Shown: positions 9,226-19,884, counted from the stretch's first letter. The stretch: 60,281 nt of DNA from Gluconobacter kanchanaburiensis NBRC 103587 (GCF_007988905.1 NZ_BJVA01000017.1:1-60281), one strand, 5' to 3'. Numbers and translations: made by a program. Notes: a model not told the origin generated them from the letters alone.

Positions 9226-10799
9226 TGTCTGAAATGCCTCATGCCAGTGAATACCATGGCGATGCCCGCTGCATCTGCCGCGTCGATCACTTCCTGATCA
9301 CGAATGGAACCGCCCGGCTGAATAACTGCCACGGCTCCGGCTGCAACGACGCTCTCCAGACCGTCTGCGAACGGAAAGAAAGCATCCGAAGCGGCAACTG
9401 AACCCTGTGTCAGCGGCGTATGTTCGCCCGCTTCCTTTGCCGCATCCTCACTCTTGCGAGCAGCAATCCGCGCACTGTCAACACGGGACATCTGCCCTGC
9501 ACCAATTCCGACTGTCGCGCCGTTTCGGGCGTAAATGACAGCATTGGATTTCACATGCTTGGCGACCCTGAACGCGAATAGCAGGTCCTTCATTTCCTGT
9601 GGGGTCGGGGCCCGTTTCGTCACGACCCTGAGATCTGCTTCAGTCACACGACCTGCGTCACGCGTCTGGGCCAGAAATCCCCCCGCCACAGAACGGAACG
9701 CCAGACCTTCAGCTTCAGGATCAGGCATCCCGTTCGTCAAAAGCAGACGCAGATTTTTCTTACGTTCCAGAATTTCGACAGCTTCTGCGTCAGCATCAGG
9801 TGCTACGATCACTTCCGTAAAAATCTTGCTGATGCGCTGGGCTGTTGCCGCGTCCAAGGGGCGGTTAACCGCCACGATGCCACCAAACGCCGAAACGGGA
9901 TCACAGCGCAGAGCTGCAATCCAGGCCTGCTCCAGAGTCGTGGCGGAAGCGACACCACACGGATTCGCATGCTTGACGACCACAACTGTTGGCTCATCAA
10001 ACTCGGCAACGGCTTCAAAAGCGGCGTCTGTATCATTGATGTTGTTATAACTCAGGGCCTTGCCCTGAAGCTGACGCGCACTCGCAACCCCGTAACGCTG
10101 GCTGCCGTCACGATAGAATGCTGCTTTCTGATGCGGGTTTTCACCGTAACGCAGAAGGTCGTCTCGTGTCCCGCTGAGTGTCAGCACGGGGGGAAGGATT
10201 TCACCCGCCTGCTTTGCGAACCAGCGGGAGATCATGCTGTCGTAAGCAGCCGTATGAGCGTAGGCAGACGCCGCATAGGCCCGACGTTCGGCCAGAACGG
10301 TTCCCCCCTGCCCGACAGATGCGATAACTGCAGCATACTGCTTCGGGTTCGTCAGGATTGTGACATGATCGAAGTTCTTTGCTGCGGCGCGGATCATGGC
10401 GGGACCACCAATATCGATATTCTCGATACAGTCTTCGTCCCCGGCACCAGACGCTACGGTCGCGGCAAAGGGATAGAGATTCACACAGACCAGATCGATC
10501 GGCGCAATGCCATGTTCCGCCATTTGGTCGACATGGGCCGGAAGATCACGACGCCCGAGAATGCCACCATGCACCTGCGGGACGAGGGTCTTGACCCTGC
10601 CATCAAGAATCTCGGGAAAACCCGTGTGATCGGACACATCCTTAACTGTCAGGCCCGCATCCCGAAGAGCCTTTGCTGACCCTCCCGTCGAGAGCAGTTC
10701 CGCACCGTGGGCGGCGAGTGCACACCCCAGTTCGATCAGTCCCGTCTTGTCAGAAACGGAAAGAAGGGCGCGACGGACGGGGAGTCGGGTCTCAGTCAT
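9222..10799 (-). CDS. purH: bifunctional AICAR formyltransferase / IMP cyclohydrolase PurH
   Basis: PurH performs the last two steps of IMP synthesis: formyl transfer to AICAR and ring closure. The 525-residue product has family length. The N-terminal IMP cyclohydrolase (MGS-like) domain shows [24 protein letters not shown] and [16 protein letters not shown]. The C-terminal formyltransferase domain shows [74 protein letters not shown] and the ending GMRHFRH. The start overlaps the stop of the upstream membrane hydrolase gene by four bases, and the stop overlaps the start of the small secreted protein, so three genes form a tight transcription unit. Confidence 0.98.
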   Translation of the reverse strand: MTETRLPVRRALLSVSDKTGLIELGCALAAHGAELLSTGGSAKALRDAGLTVKDVSDHTGFPEILDGRVKTLVPQVHGGILGRRDLPAHVDQMAEHGIAPIDLVCVNLYPFAATVASGAGDEDCIENIDIGGPAMIRAAAKNFDHVTILTNPKQYAAVIASVGQGGTVLAERRAYAASAYAHTAAYDSMISRWFAKQAGEILPPVLTLSGTRDDLLRYGENPHQKAAFYRDGSQRYGVASARQLQGKALSYNNINDTDAAFEAVAEFDEPTVVVVKHANPCGVASATTLEQAWIAALRCDPVSAFGGIVAVNRPLDAATAQRISKIFTEVIVAPDADAEAVEILERKKNLRLLLTNGMPDPEAEGLAFRSVAGGFLAQTRDAGRVTEADLRVVTKRAPTPQEMKDLLFAFRVAKHVKSNAVIYARNGATVGIGAGQMSRVDSARIAARKSEDAAKEAGEHTPLTQGSVAASDAFFPFADGLESVVAAGAVAVIQPGGSIRDQEVIDAADAAGIAMVFTGMRHFRH

Positions 10800-11359
10800 G
10801 ATGAGAATGAAATATCCTTCAAAACATGTCCACGCAACCGCGAGTGATGCGCGAAAGGAGAAACATGACCCTTAACAGGTCTGTTTCCAGAAAATCCTGC
10901 CCAACCCAGAAGGCAGAGAATGGGCACAAGAAGCATGATTTCCCCGATTCCGCCAGTCCGGACATAGGGCCAGAGCGAAACCCGTGACCGGCTGAGCGGG
11001 GCAAGAAACTGGCACCCTCCCGTCGGCAGGTCCGCAGCAATATGGGTTGCCACTCCAAGCAGAAGCGCACCCCACGGGCCACGCAGCCCCTCAGATCCTG
11101 CAAAAGCGTCCACCGCGGCCATCCCAAGCAGCAGCATCAGACCCGAATGTGTCAGACCCCGATGCCCGAAAGTCTTCGCGAGAAAGCGGGAAAGAAACTT
11201 CAGACGGCTTCCCAGCATGGAGCGCTCGGTGTCGAGATCCGGAAGAAGGCTGCCCAAAAGCCCCGTACAAACGGAAAACGGCTCAGGCGATAACATATGC
11301 CAACGCATGGCACACAGGACGGCAAAGCCGCCAATCAGCAGGTGGGAACGTCCAGTCAC
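10796..11359 (-). CDS. YdjM-type inner-membrane metal-dependent hydrolase
   Basis: The 187-residue product matches the YdjM/YfhO-like family of membrane-bound putative metal hydrolases. Visible family signatures are [11 protein letters not shown] at the N-terminus, [16 protein letters not shown] (the PDxDxxxS motif near residue 40), HRGLTHS (near 67) and [17 protein letters not shown]. Several hydrophobic segments indicate an integral membrane protein. The substrate is unknown; the His/Asp clusters suggest a bound metal. It overlaps the purH start by four bases and is presumably transcribed with it. Family knowledge gives membrane location, not a defined reaction. Confidence 0.85.
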   Translation of the reverse strand: MTGRSHLLIGGFAVLCAMRWHMLSPEPFSVCTGLLGSLLPDLDTERSMLGSRLKFLSRFLAKTFGHRGLTHSGLMLLLGMAAVDAFAGSEGLRGPWGALLLGVATHIAADLPTGGCQFLAPLSRSRVSLWPYVRTGGIGEIMLLVPILCLLGWAGFSGNRPVKGHVSPFAHHSRLRGHVLKDISFSS

Positions 11360-11496
11360 ATGCCCTTATGATCAGCTTCCGTCTACGCCGCAAACCTTTT
11401 GTTCATAAAATGTTCTGCCCGAAATCTTAACAACAGACTGTCACGGGCGCAGGCTAGTCCACACGCACCCGTGACGCAGAGATCTGGCCCAGTCGA

Positions 11497-12120
11497 TCAG
11501 ACTTTTAGTAGTGCCGCTGCCGTTGCTCTCTGCCGGACTGTATCCGCATCGAATGTTCCAGCCGTCACCCATGACCCCCCGACGCATCCCACGAACGGCA
11601 GAGCAAGCCACTCCGGCGCACTGTCTTCCGTAATGCCACCTGTAGGGCAGAAACGAACACTGCTGCCGAATACGCTAGCCAGACTCTTGAGTGCCGGAAT
11701 TCCGCCGTTTGTCACAGCCGGGAAGAACTTGAAACGCGACAGCCCCAGATCAAGCCCACGCATGATGTCGCCGGCATTGGCCACCCCCGGCAGGAACGGG
11801 ACATCATGGGCAACGGACGCCTTCGCAAGAGCCTCGGTCAGACCGGGACTGACGATAAAGCGTGCCCCTGCCTGCACGGCACGATCCATATCTGATGGAT
11901 TGAGCACGGTTCCAGCGCCAACAAGCGCGCCCGGCACTTTCGACATTTCCTGAATGGCCTCAAGAGCGCAGGGCGTCCGCAGCGTAACTTCAAGTGTCGA
12001 CAGCCCGCCGGCGACCAACGCTTCAGCCATCGGGCGGGCCTGGGCCACATCATGGACAACCAGCACCGGCATGACCGGACAACGGCTCATGACGGCGTCA
12101 AGTTTGGCAGTATCGATCAT
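11497..12120 (-). CDS. eda: KDPG aldolase (Entner-Doudoroff)
   Basis: This 207-residue enzyme splits 2-keto-3-deoxy-6-phosphogluconate into pyruvate and glyceraldehyde 3-phosphate. Family motifs are clear: VLVVHDVAQARPMAEAL, GLSTLEVTLRT, GAGTVLNPSD, ARFIVSPGLT, FLPGVANAGDI and RFKFFPAV with the Schiff-base Lys. It follows edd by 12 bases and is presumably expressed from the same promoter. In acetic acid bacteria the Entner-Doudoroff route and the pentose phosphate route carry cytoplasmic sugar catabolism. The name is firm; the product could also accept related keto-deoxy phosphates, as in the bifunctional members of the family. Confidence 0.96.
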   Translation of the reverse strand: MIDTAKLDAVMSRCPVMPVLVVHDVAQARPMAEALVAGGLSTLEVTLRTPCALEAIQEMSKVPGALVGAGTVLNPSDMDRAVQAGARFIVSPGLTEALAKASVAHDVPFLPGVANAGDIMRGLDLGLSRFKFFPAVTNGGIPALKSLASVFGSSVRFCPTGGITEDSAPEWLALPFVGCVGGSWVTAGTFDADTVRQRATAAALLKV

Positions 12121-12132
12121 GGGAAATCTTCC

Positions 12133-13980
12133 TTAGTGAATATCGTCGCCGACGGCTTCGATCACGCGATCCATCTGGGCCAGCATCGCAGAACCGCCCG
12201 CTTCAGCCGGATCATGCACTGAACGCATCAGTGCGAACAACTCACGCCCTGTTCCCAGAGCCGGGAGCGGCGGGGCGACAGGCTTGCGGCTGTTCCATTC
12301 CGCCGCATCCACCAGAACCTCGATCTGTCCCGTCACGGCGCAAACCCGGATCATGTCCCCGTCCTTCACGCGGGCGATCGGGCCACCAACCTGCGCTTCC
12401 GGCCCAACATGAATGGCCGCCGGCACCTTGCCGCTTGCACCGGACATGCGTCCATCCGTCAGCAGAGCCACCTTGAAGCCGCGATCCTGAAGCACACCCA
12501 GAGTCGGGGTCAGCTTGTGCAGTTCCGGCATGCCATTGGCTTCCGGCCCCTGGAACCGGACGACAACGACGACATCACGTTCGAGCTCGCCGCTCTGATA
12601 GGCCGTGATGACATCGTGCTGGTCCTGAAAAACCCGCGCAGGCGCTTCAACTGTCAAATGCTCAGCCGCAATAGCGCTGCTCTTATAGATTGCGCGCCCC
12701 AGATTTCCCGTCATCAGACGCATACCACCATCCGGGCGGAACGGCGAAGACACGTCCCGCAGGATATCCGTATCCGTTGAGGGCTTCGCATGACTGTAAA
12801 CAAGTTCCTCGCCCTCAAGAGAGGCACGGCACGCGTAGTCGGAGAACCCGCCGCGGGAAACTGTCAGAATGTCCTTGTGCAACATTCCAGCGCGCGTGAG
12901 CTCGGCGATGACGGTCGGCATGCCCCCAACGCGATTGAACGCATTCACGTCTTCAGACCCGCTCGGATAGACACGGGTGATCAAGGGGACGACAGACGAC
13001 AGGCGACTGATATCCTCCCAGTCAATCTGAATTCCCGCTGCGCGGGCGATGGCGGGCAGGTGGATCGAATGGTTAGTCGAACCGCCCGTGGCGAGAAGGC
13101 CAACCGCAGCATTCACAATGGCCTTTTCATCCACGCAATGTGCCAGCGGACGTACGTCCTCACCATTCAGGCCGATTTCAGCCAGACGATGGATTCCCGA
13201 GCGCGTCATGGCCTGACGCAGCTTCGTATTGGGATTGATGAACGCCGAATCCGGCATCATCAGCCCCATGATCTCGACCATCATCTGGTTCGTATTGGCA
13301 GTGCCGTAGAACGTGCAGGTACCCGGGCTGTGATAAGATGCGTTTTCCGCCTCCATCAGTTCGTCCTGGCCAACCTTACCCTGAACATAAAGCTGCCGGA
13401 TGCGCTGCTTTTCCTTGTTCGGCAATCCAGAAGGCATCGGACCAGCGGGGATCAGCATGGTTGGCAGATGACCGAAGCGCAGCGCCCCCATCAGCAGGCC
13501 CGGAACGATCTTGTCACAGATCCCCAGAAGAGCCACGCTTTCAAACATGCCATGGCTCAGCCCGACCGCTGTGGACATCGCAATCACATCCCGGGAAAAC
13601 AGCGAAAGCTCCATACCTTCCTGCCCTTGGGTGACACCATCGCACATCGCCGGGGCACCCCCGGCCACCTGGGCCGTCGCCCCAACCTCGCGGGCGAACA
13701 GCTTGATCTGCTCCGGATAACGGCCGTAAGGCTGGTGCGCCGAAAGCATGTCATTGTAAGTCGTGATCACACCGATATTGGTCCCGGTGGGACGCATCAG
13801 TTCAGGTTTGTCCGGACTAGACGCTGCAATGGCATGGGCCAGATTGCCACAGGCGAGTTTGGGCCGTAGCACGCCTTTGGCCCGGTTGCGCTCCATGAGG
13901 GCAAGATACCGGCGCCGAGAGACTTTCGAACGCTCGATGATACGGGCAGTCACACTCTCGACGACGGAATTCAGGGACAT
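12133..13980 (-). CDS. edd: 6-phosphogluconate dehydratase
   Basis: Edd dehydrates 6-phosphogluconate to KDPG, the entry step of the Entner-Doudoroff pathway. The 615-residue product belongs to the IlvD/Edd Fe-S dehydratase family: [87 protein letters not shown] and [18 protein letters not shown]. The Cys residues in MCDG, GICD and [10 protein letters not shown] are the expected iron-sulfur ligands. It is directly followed by eda. The ATG at 13980 faces a roughly 400-base intergenic region shared with divergent yfdX. Confidence 0.98.
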   Translation of the reverse strand: MSLNSVVESVTARIIERSKVSRRRYLALMERNRAKGVLRPKLACGNLAHAIAASSPDKPELMRPTGTNIGVITTYNDMLSAHQPYGRYPEQIKLFAREVGATAQVAGGAPAMCDGVTQGQEGMELSLFSRDVIAMSTAVGLSHGMFESVALLGICDKIVPGLLMGALRFGHLPTMLIPAGPMPSGLPNKEKQRIRQLYVQGKVGQDELMEAENASYHSPGTCTFYGTANTNQMMVEIMGLMMPDSAFINPNTKLRQAMTRSGIHRLAEIGLNGEDVRPLAHCVDEKAIVNAAVGLLATGGSTNHSIHLPAIARAAGIQIDWEDISRLSSVVPLITRVYPSGSEDVNAFNRVGGMPTVIAELTRAGMLHKDILTVSRGGFSDYACRASLEGEELVYSHAKPSTDTDILRDVSSPFRPDGGMRLMTGNLGRAIYKSSAIAAEHLTVEAPARVFQDQHDVITAYQSGELERDVVVVVRFQGPEANGMPELHKLTPTLGVLQDRGFKVALLTDGRMSGASGKVPAAIHVGPEAQVGGPIARVKDGDMIRVCAVTGQIEVLVDAAEWNSRKPVAPPLPALGTGRELFALMRSVHDPAEAGGSAMLAQMDRVIEAVGDDIH

Positions 13981-14381
13981 CTGGAAATACTCGCTGCTCG
14001 GCTATGCCTGCGATGCACTTGGGAAAGGCCGACTTTCCCCGTGCATGCACGGTATCGTGATTGAGGCCCCGTACATACGGAATGCCTCTGACCAGAGCAA
14101 GCCATCGACCAAACGAAAGTGCCGATATCTCCTTTTTTATTTCAAAAAAATCAGCATATAAGTTTGTAAGTTGCAAAAATAACACCGCATGAGAAATAAA
14201 ACGAATTACATATGTTACGAGCCGTTTTCTGAACTCCAAAGACTTTTTCCAATGAATACACCTCCGTCTTCACGAGAGATCAGGAGAGCGACCCCAATCA
14301 CTAAATGATCGGTAATTTGCCCAATCAGGGCCTATGAAATAACTCTGACAATCAGAAACAAATATTCATGGAGACGTTATA
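13981..14381. promoter_or_regulatory. divergent intergenic region between edd and yfdX
   Basis: About 400 bases with no supported gene. It must carry the promoters for edd (minus) and yfdX (plus). The stretch around 14125-14230 is AT-rich and is the likely promoter zone. A GGAGA ribosome site sits about 9 bases before the yfdX start. No regulator binding site was recognised with confidence. Confidence 0.5.
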
Positions 14382-15056
14382 ATGAAATTTATTCCGGCCC
14401 TCGCTGCGATTTCAGCCCTGATTTGTACATCGCCGGTTGCAAAAGCCGATTCACTTCATACCCATTGGGAAAAATTCAAAGCTCATCGCGCCTTTCATCA
14501 TCTTTCCGCCGATGGACAGCGCGCCTTCCAAGATATTCTCAAAGCCCGGGATATCCTTCAGACCACCGGCAAGACCGAAGCCGCCATTCCGGCTCTCTAT
14601 GATGCGCAGAAGCGTCTTACTGCCGCCGTGAAAGCCGACAGGACTTTCCAAGCCGCCGAAAACGACCTGCACCCCGCCCCACAACATCCCCTGTCAGCCA
14701 ATCATCAGCCTGTCACAGGTCAGACCGACTGGCTCCCTGTCGGCGGTGAGTTCATCGTCAGCGAGACACTAGCTCCAGAGAAAAAGACTGCCATCGCCTC
14801 TGCAAATGCGCAGCTCAAATCAGGCAACACGGATCAGGCGGCAGAAACGATGAAAGTTGTTGGCGAAGATGCCGATTTCATTCTGGCTCTCGCCCCGATC
14901 ACTCCAGTTCAGGGTGCTCTCTATCGGGCCACAGTCTTTACCGAGGGCCATCACCCGAATGACGCTGTGGAGGCCTTAAATCAAGCTCTCGATTCCGTCA
15001 TCTTTGTTTCGGAAAATACCCTCGCATCACAACAGCCGGCTGCTCCGGCTCAATAA
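14382..15056 (+). CDS. YfdX family periplasmic protein
   Basis: The 224-residue product starts with a signal peptide (KFIPALAAISALICTSPVAKA), so it is exported. The mature part is alanine-rich and helical and has the YfdX repeats LLSADGQRAF-like FHHLSADGQRAFQDI, DILQTTGKTEAAIPALYDAQKRL and a second copy at SANAQLKSGNTDQAAETMKVVGEDADF. In enterobacteria YfdX is induced by acid through EvgAS; that role is family knowledge and has not been shown here, although acid exposure is natural for acetic acid bacteria. The gene stands alone and ends in a strong terminator, so it is a single-gene transcript. Confidence 0.85.
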   Translation: MKFIPALAAISALICTSPVAKADSLHTHWEKFKAHRAFHHLSADGQRAFQDILKARDILQTTGKTEAAIPALYDAQKRLTAAVKADRTFQAAENDLHPAPQHPLSANHQPVTGQTDWLPVGGEFIVSETLAPEKKTAIASANAQLKSGNTDQAAETMKVVGEDADFILALAPITPVQGALYRATVFTEGHHPNDAVEALNQALDSVIFVSENTLASQQPAAPAQ

Positions 15057-15075
15057 TTTTCCGGCATAAAGCAAA

Positions 15076-15112
15076 AAAAGAGCGGTGCAGACCTGATCTG
15101 CACCGCTCTTTT
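15076..15112 (+). terminator. intrinsic terminator after yfdX
   Basis: Perfect 16-base arms (15076-15091 and 15097-15112) enclose the loop CCTGA. The right arm ends in TTTT and the left begins with AAAA, so it can end transcription from either side, serving both yfdX and the minus-strand genes ending at 15147. Confidence 0.9.
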
Positions 15113-15146
15113 CGTAACGGCGACATGAGCACCGAACTCTCGTACC

Positions 15147-15716
15147 TCAGCGCCAAGCCGAACCTGAAGCCGGGATCAGAACCGCATTTTCCATGGCCAC
15201 CAGCCCTTTTCCGATCTTGGGAGGCCAGACCCCACTGGCGACCGCCTGAGCACGAACATCAAAACGGGCGTTCATATCCGCGTAAGGCCAGATATGGACC
15301 AGGCGCGGTCTGCCCTCGATCGAAATCATGCCGCATAGCAGCGGAGAAAGCTCCAGACGATGCGGGACAGCGGCCGCGAAAGCCTCTTCCACATCCCCTA
15401 CCTGCCCAACCTTCAATTCATAGCAGCGCCATTCATAGATGCTGCCATGCTGTCCGGCCGGAAGTAGCGGAGATATGACGCGCCAGGCAGTCACATCAAT
15501 GCTTAGAAGCGCATCTTCGGGCAGAACCGACAAAAGATCAGGGCGCCCGTCGAGGAGCTCGGCATAGCTGTCAGCCGTACGGAACAACACGACACGGTTC
15601 AACACACCGATTTCACTCACCCAGACCGCAACCCCGGGCCGACCGGTTACGACAGAAACCACCTGCGGCACCTGAGCGATGCGGACATCAAGAACAATCG
15701 TTTCTGCGTAACCCAT
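15147..15716 (-). CDS. NIPSNAP-family protein
   Basis: The 189-residue product has the NIPSNAP (dimeric alpha/beta barrel) pattern in its second half: YEWRCYELKVGQVGDVEEAF, PHRLELSPLLCGM, RPRLVHIWPYADMNAR, WPPKIGKGLVAMENAVLIP. The first half resembles a weaker copy (GVAVWVSEIGVLNRVVLFRTADSYAEL), giving the tandem arrangement usual in this family. The function is unknown. It lies 14 bases downstream of accC, so it is probably the last gene of the aroQ-accB-accC transcription unit, bounded by the terminator at 15076-15112. Family membership is inferred from the spacing of aromatic and Leu-Ser-Pro residues. Confidence 0.7.
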   Translation of the reverse strand: MGYAETIVLDVRIAQVPQVVSVVTGRPGVAVWVSEIGVLNRVVLFRTADSYAELLDGRPDLLSVLPEDALLSIDVTAWRVISPLLPAGQHGSIYEWRCYELKVGQVGDVEEAFAAAVPHRLELSPLLCGMISIEGRPRLVHIWPYADMNARFDVRAQAVASGVWPPKIGKGLVAMENAVLIPASGSAWR

Positions 15717-15730
15717 AACGTACCTGCGCC

Positions 15731-17083
15731 TTACTTACCGCCCTGCCGGGCCGCCACAAAGTTTTCCAGCCAGTGGATCGTATAATCCCCCTTCTGGAAC
15801 GATGGATCTGCAAGGATCTTCTGATGCAGCGGAATGACCGTCTTCACACCGTCGACCACACATTCGTCCAATGCACGCCGCATGCGGGCAATGGCCTCTG
15901 CGCGGGTCGGAGCATGCACAATCAACTTGGCGATCATGCTGTCGTAATACGGCGGGATGCGGTAGCCAGCGTAAATGGCGCTGTCCATACGAACACCCAG
16001 CCCACCCGGAGCATGGAACACCTTGATCGTGCCAGGGCTCGGCATAAAGGTTTCCGGATCTTCCGCGTTGATACGGCACTCGATCGCATGACCGGACATT
16101 TTGACGTCGGCCTGCGTATAACCAAGCGGCTCACCGGATGCGATGCGGATCTGCTCACGCACGAGATCGACGTTACAGACCATCTCCGTCACCGGGTGCT
16201 CGACCTGAAGACGCGTATTCATCTCGATGAAGCAGAACTGCCCGTCCTGATACAGGAATTCGAGCGTCCCAGCATTGCGATAGCCCATCCGCGACAGAGC
16301 CTCAGTCGCCGTACGGCCGATTTCCTCACGCTCGGCATCCGTCAGGGCCGGTGAACCGGCTTCTTCCAGAAGCTTCTGGTGACGACGCTGGAGCGAACAG
16401 TCACGCTCGCCGAAATGCACAACATTGCCATGCGCATCACCGAGAACCTGAAGCTCGATGTGGCGCGGGCGATTGAGGTACTTCTCGAGATAGACCTCGT
16501 CATTCCCGAAGGCCGCACGGGCTTCGGCACGGGCCACCGACCAGGCTTCCTCGATGTCGGCAGCGGTCATCGCGACCTTCATCCCGCGTCCGCCGCCACC
16601 GGCGGCAGCCTTGATCAGGACGGGATAACCAACCTTCTCGGCGACGTCGCGGGCCGCCTGAAGATCCAGCAGAGCGCCGTCGGAGCCCGGGACCAGAGGC
16701 ACGCCAAGCGCACGCATGGTCGTCTTGGCCGTGATCTTGTCGCCCATCGTGCGGATATGCTCCGCCGTCGGTCCGATGAACGCCAGACCATGCTCTTCCA
16801 CGGTCTCGGCGAATTCAGCATTTTCCGACAGGAAGCCATAGCCTGGGTGAATGGCATCCGCCCCCGTGATCGTGGCAGCCGAGAGAATGGCGGCAACATT
16901 CAAATAGGAGTCGCGTGCGCTCGGCGGACCGATGCAGACGGCTTCATCGGCCAGACGCACATGCATTGCATCCGCGTCGGCCGTCGAATGTACGGCAACG
17001 GTTTTGATGCCCATCTCGCGGCAGGCGCGCTGGATCCGCAGCGCGATCTCACCACGATTGGCAATGAGGACCTTGGAAATCAT
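15731..17083 (-). CDS. accC: acetyl-CoA carboxylase, biotin carboxylase subunit
   Basis: AccC uses ATP and bicarbonate to carboxylate the biotin on AccB, the first half-reaction of fatty acid synthesis. The 450-residue product has family length with [13 protein letters not shown] at the start, [29 protein letters not shown], the ATP loop [48 protein letters not shown] and [13 protein letters not shown]. The start abuts the accB stop (shared base at 17083), so the two subunits are co-translated. The downstream gene is NIPSNAP-like. Confidence 0.98.
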   Translation of the reverse strand: MISKVLIANRGEIALRIQRACREMGIKTVAVHSTADADAMHVRLADEAVCIGPPSARDSYLNVAAILSAATITGADAIHPGYGFLSENAEFAETVEEHGLAFIGPTAEHIRTMGDKITAKTTMRALGVPLVPGSDGALLDLQAARDVAEKVGYPVLIKAAAGGGGRGMKVAMTAADIEEAWSVARAEARAAFGNDEVYLEKYLNRPRHIELQVLGDAHGNVVHFGERDCSLQRRHQKLLEEAGSPALTDAEREEIGRTATEALSRMGYRNAGTLEFLYQDGQFCFIEMNTRLQVEHPVTEMVCNVDLVREQIRIASGEPLGYTQADVKMSGHAIECRINAEDPETFMPSPGTIKVFHAPGGLGVRMDSAIYAGYRIPPYYDSMIAKLIVHAPTRAEAIARMRRALDECVVDGVKTVIPLHQKILADPSFQKGDYTIHWLENFVAARQGGK

Positions 17084-17532
17084 TACTCGATGATCGCCAG
17101 CGCTTCGCCGAACTCGACCGGCTGACCGGATTCGACAAGGAACTTCGTCAACGTACCGGCGCGCGGTGCCTTGATCTGGTTGAAGGTCTTCATGGCTTCA
17201 ATCAGCATAATCGTCTGACCAGCGGCCACCGGCTGGCCTTCAACGGCGAACGGAGGCGATGCCGGATCGGGGGTCAGATAAGCCACACCAACCATCGGGC
17301 TCGGAACCATGCCAGGATGCTTGGCCGGATCTGCAGGCGCCACGACGGGAGCTGCCGTAACCACGGGAACCGGGGCAGCAACGGCCGGAGCAGCCCCCTG
17401 AACCACGTTCACGGTGCGAGCCACGCGGATCCGGCTGTCAGCTTCGGAAATCTCGATTTCGGTCAGGCCAGTTTCCGTCAGAATATCGGCCAATGCCCGA
17501 ATGGCATCCTTGTCCACGAGCATACGGCTCAT
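17083..17532 (-). CDS. accB: acetyl-CoA carboxylase biotin carboxyl carrier protein
   Basis: AccB carries biotin between the carboxylase and transferase sites. The 149-residue product has an N-terminal helical region ([18 protein letters not shown]), a Pro/Ala/Val-rich flexible linker (about residues 45-75) and the C-terminal biotinyl domain with the EAMK target motif ([12 protein letters not shown], Lys near position 115). The start overlaps the stop of aroQ by four bases and the stop touches accC, giving the common aroQ-accB-accC operon. Confidence 0.97.
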   Translation of the reverse strand: MSRMLVDKDAIRALADILTETGLTEIEISEADSRIRVARTVNVVQGAAPAVAAPVPVVTAAPVVAPADPAKHPGMVPSPMVGVAYLTPDPASPPFAVEGQPVAAGQTIMLIEAMKTFNQIKAPRAGTLTKFLVESGQPVEFGEALAIIE

Positions 17533-18011
17533 CCTTCGTCTTCGATCATGTCGGTGATTGCCTGAAGCGCGTGCGCGTATCCCCTGACGCCGAGGCCGCA
17601 GATCACGCCGATGGCGGCCTGCGAGACGTAGGTGTGATGCCGGAACGGCTCCCTGCGATGGATATTGGAAATATGCACCTCGACCACTGGCAGCTCGACG
17701 GCCAGAAGCGCGTCGAGCAGGGCAATCGAGGTATGCCCATAAGCAGCAGGATTAATCACGATTCCGTCTGCACGGCCGCGACATTCCTGCACCCAGGACA
17801 CAAGCTCACCCTCTCCGTTCGTCTGGCGGAAATCAATGGCGACATCAAGCCGTTCGGCAGCCTGAATACACACCTGCTCGACATCGTCGAGTGTGGCATG
17901 GCCATAGATTCCGGGCTGGCGGAGACCCAGCATGTTGAGGTTCGGACCGTTCAGAACGGTGATCAGAGGGCGTTTCATCTGGCCGCGCGATAGCACTTTC
18001 GGAGCCGTCAT
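17529..18011 (-). CDS. aroQ: type II 3-dehydroquinate dehydratase
   Basis: AroQ dehydrates 3-dehydroquinate in the shikimate pathway. The 160-residue product has family length and motifs: VLNGPNLNMLGLRQPGIYG with the catalytic Tyr loop, RQTNGEGELVSWVQ, IVINPAAYGHTSIALLDAL, VVEVHISNIHRREPFRHHTYVS and GVICGLGVRGY. The ORF may start a few codons inside, at the Met of MKRPLITVL (about 17978), since the family usually begins just before LNGPNLN. The gene is divergent from rlpA. Confidence 0.95.
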   Translation of the reverse strand: MTAPKVLSRGQMKRPLITVLNGPNLNMLGLRQPGIYGHATLDDVEQVCIQAAERLDVAIDFRQTNGEGELVSWVQECRGRADGIVINPAAYGHTSIALLDALLAVELPVVEVHISNIHRREPFRHHTYVSQAAIGVICGLGVRGYAHALQAITDMIEDEG

Positions 18012-18131
18012 GAAAGCGTCATTGCCCTATTGCTGCCGTGTTCGGGGTGTCAAAAACGGGACAGGGCCGCATTTTTGTGCTATCCGGCAGGAATCAAGCC
18101 CGTCCCGTTCACTGGAGAAGAACCTGATATA

Positions 18132-18782
18132 GTGCGCTTTGAGCTACCTGCCCTTCGCAAACCCTTCCGTTTCATCCCGCTGCGTAGCATGACGTTCGCC
18201 CTCGCCCTCGCGGGGCTCGCCAGCCACCACCCGGCACAGGCCAACGACGAGTCTGCTCTTGATGGAACCCCAAGGACAAGCTGGGCGGACTCGGTCCGGG
18301 CCGCACTCGCCAAGCGGGCACATCTGGCCGCACACACATGGTCACAGCACGGGGTCGCCAGCTGGTACGGACGGCATTTTCATGGACGGCACACGGCCAG
18401 TGGCTCGATTTTCAACACCAATGACCTGACGGCGGCGCATCCCTCCCTGCCAATCGGTACAAAACTTCTCGTGACGTCACAGGATACGGGCCGCTCCGTG
18501 GTTGTGACGGTAAACGATCGCGGCCCTTTCAACAGCCGCATCATCGACCTGTCCCACGCCGCCGCAGCCCGGATCGGTATGCTCGGTGCGGGAACGGCCC
18601 ACGTCACGATTGCAAAAATGGCGGATGTCTCCCCCGCCATACACCCCGCAACGGAGACGGAAGTCGCAGAAGCGCCCCCCGAAGATACGAGTGCGCAAGC
18701 CATTCAGGCCGCAGATCCCGCTGCAACGGCTGTGCCCCGCTCTCCGGCTTCAACGCGTCAGGTTCCACATCATCATCGTTAA
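18132..18782 (+). CDS. rlpA: RlpA-type septal-ring lytic transglycosylase / rare lipoprotein A-like
   Basis: RlpA proteins cleave peptidoglycan strands that lack peptide stems, at the septum. I choose the GTG at 18132 (GGAGAAG about 11 bases upstream), which gives a signal peptide ending near SHHPAQA and a 216-residue protein. The double-psi beta-barrel domain is clear: HGVASWYGRHFHGRHTASG, TAAHPSLPIGTKLLVTS, VVVTVNDRGPF, RIIDLSHAAAARIGM. There is no lipobox Cys in the signal, so it may be soluble rather than a lipoprotein, and no SPOR domain follows; the C-terminal tail is Ala/Pro-rich and ends in a His run. A start at 18189 is possible. Confidence 0.85.
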   Translation: MRFELPALRKPFRFIPLRSMTFALALAGLASHHPAQANDESALDGTPRTSWADSVRAALAKRAHLAAHTWSQHGVASWYGRHFHGRHTASGSIFNTNDLTAAHPSLPIGTKLLVTSQDTGRSVVVTVNDRGPFNSRIIDLSHAAAARIGMLGAGTAHVTIAKMADVSPAIHPATETEVAEAPPEDTSAQAIQAADPAATAVPRSPASTRQVPHHHR

Positions 18783-18803
18783 AAGCTGATGCCAAAGCAG
18801 ACA

Positions 18804-18827
18804 TCAGGGCGAATTCAACCGCCCTGA
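18804..18827. terminator. hairpin between convergent rlpA and yihY-like gene
   Basis: Eight-base arms TCAGGGCG (18804-18811) and CGCCCTGA (18820-18827) enclose an eight-base loop. There is no T-run, so termination is weak or shared by both strands. It lies between the two convergent gene ends. Confidence 0.45.
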
Positions 18828-18843
18828 CGCCGCTATATCGAAT

Positions 18844-19884
18844 TCAGACAGAAGCCGCCTGCGGCGATATCGCCTGACTCTGACCGGCGCGGGCCTCAAG
18901 ACTGGCATTCAGCTCTGCACCAAACAGCACGACATAGGCGCTGACGAAAAGCCACATCATGATGGCCGCAACCGCACCAAGAGGCCCATACGTCGCGCCA
19001 TAGCTCGCGAAATGCGCCACATACCAGGAAAATCCGAGCGACGTTGCTACCCATAGAACCGTCGCCAGTGCCGATCCCGGAAAAATCCACCGCCACTTCG
19101 TATGAACCCGGCACGGTGCGAAGCGGTAAAGCAGCGTCACGGCTATGAAGACGAATAGCAGCATGAGAAGGGGCGCCAGCGTATGCACCACCATCGGTGC
19201 CCCGTAGGACAGCAACAGATCAATCGGAAACGGCGGATCGCTCAGAAAGCTGACATGCCGTGGCAGGTAATCCACGAGAGCAGGCGCGGCTACCATCAGG
19301 GCGAGGGTCAAGGCAGCCCCCAAAATAGCCATCAGCGTCGTGGAGAATGCCAGCGCTTGAAATTTGAAAAAGCTGCGCGTTTCCTGCGCGTTATACGCCA
19401 TATTCAGGGCCGACAGGATTGACTTCGTGCTGGCGGATGCCGACCACAGTGCAACGGAAAGCGAAAAAATCAGTCCAATCGTAAGAGAGGAATGAGGCTG
19501 GGAGATCAGTTGATGGATCCTGTCTCCGATAAGCTCATAAGCCGAGGGCGGCAAAAGATGACGTAGAACCTCAAGTTGAGGCTCGACGGTCTGAAGATCA
19601 AACGCCAGGCCATACAGGGAAATCAGGCTGGAGATCGCCGGAAAGAGAGACAGCGTAGCATAGAATGCACACCCTGCTGCTGACAGTGATGTCTGGCTGG
19701 AGCCAACTTCCGCGAAAAGGTGTCTAGCGACGACGCGCCAGGCGGCATGATGAAGTCGATCGGGTGACAGGGGAACTGCCGGGTCATCCGCGGCCGTCAC
19801 AGCGCCGGATTTTCTAGGCTCGGTCGATCCCATCGGTTCCGGATCGGAACCGGAAAGGGTCGCGGACTCGGTTGTCAAACTCAC
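18844..19884 (-). CDS. YihY/BrkB family inner-membrane protein
   Basis: The product is an integral membrane protein with about six hydrophobic segments and the YihY/BrkB motifs AAGCAFYATLSLFPAISSLISLYG, LSVALWSASASTKSILSALNMAYN, FFKFQALAFSTTLMAI and the ending SAYVVLFGAELNASLEAR. The family was once called ribonuclease BN by error; the real function is unknown. Starts are uncertain: GTG at 19884 has GAGGA upstream and is my choice; TTG at 19932 and ATG at 19833 are alternatives. The Ser/Pro-rich N-terminal 50 residues are not conserved in the family. It is convergent with rlpA. Confidence 0.85.
   Translation of the reverse strand: MSLTTESATLSGSDPEPMGSTEPRKSGAVTAADDPAVPLSPDRLHHAAWRVVARHLFAEVGSSQTSLSAAGCAFYATLSLFPAISSLISLYGLAFDLQTVEPQLEVLRHLLPPSAYELIGDRIHQLISQPHSSLTIGLIFSLSVALWSASASTKSILSALNMAYNAQETRSFFKFQALAFSTTLMAILGAALTLALMVAAPALVDYLPRHVSFLSDPPFPIDLLLSYGAPMVVHTLAPLLMLLFVFIAVTLLYRFAPCRVHTKWRWIFPGSALATVLWVATSLGFSWYVAHFASYGATYGPLGAVAAIMMWLFVSAYVVLFGAELNASLEARAGQSQAISPQAASV

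Noticed and set aside
14160-14340. AT-rich stretch between edd and yfdX as a possible small gene or mobile remnant
   Set aside because: No open frame with a ribosome site and no IS signature; it reads as a promoter zone.
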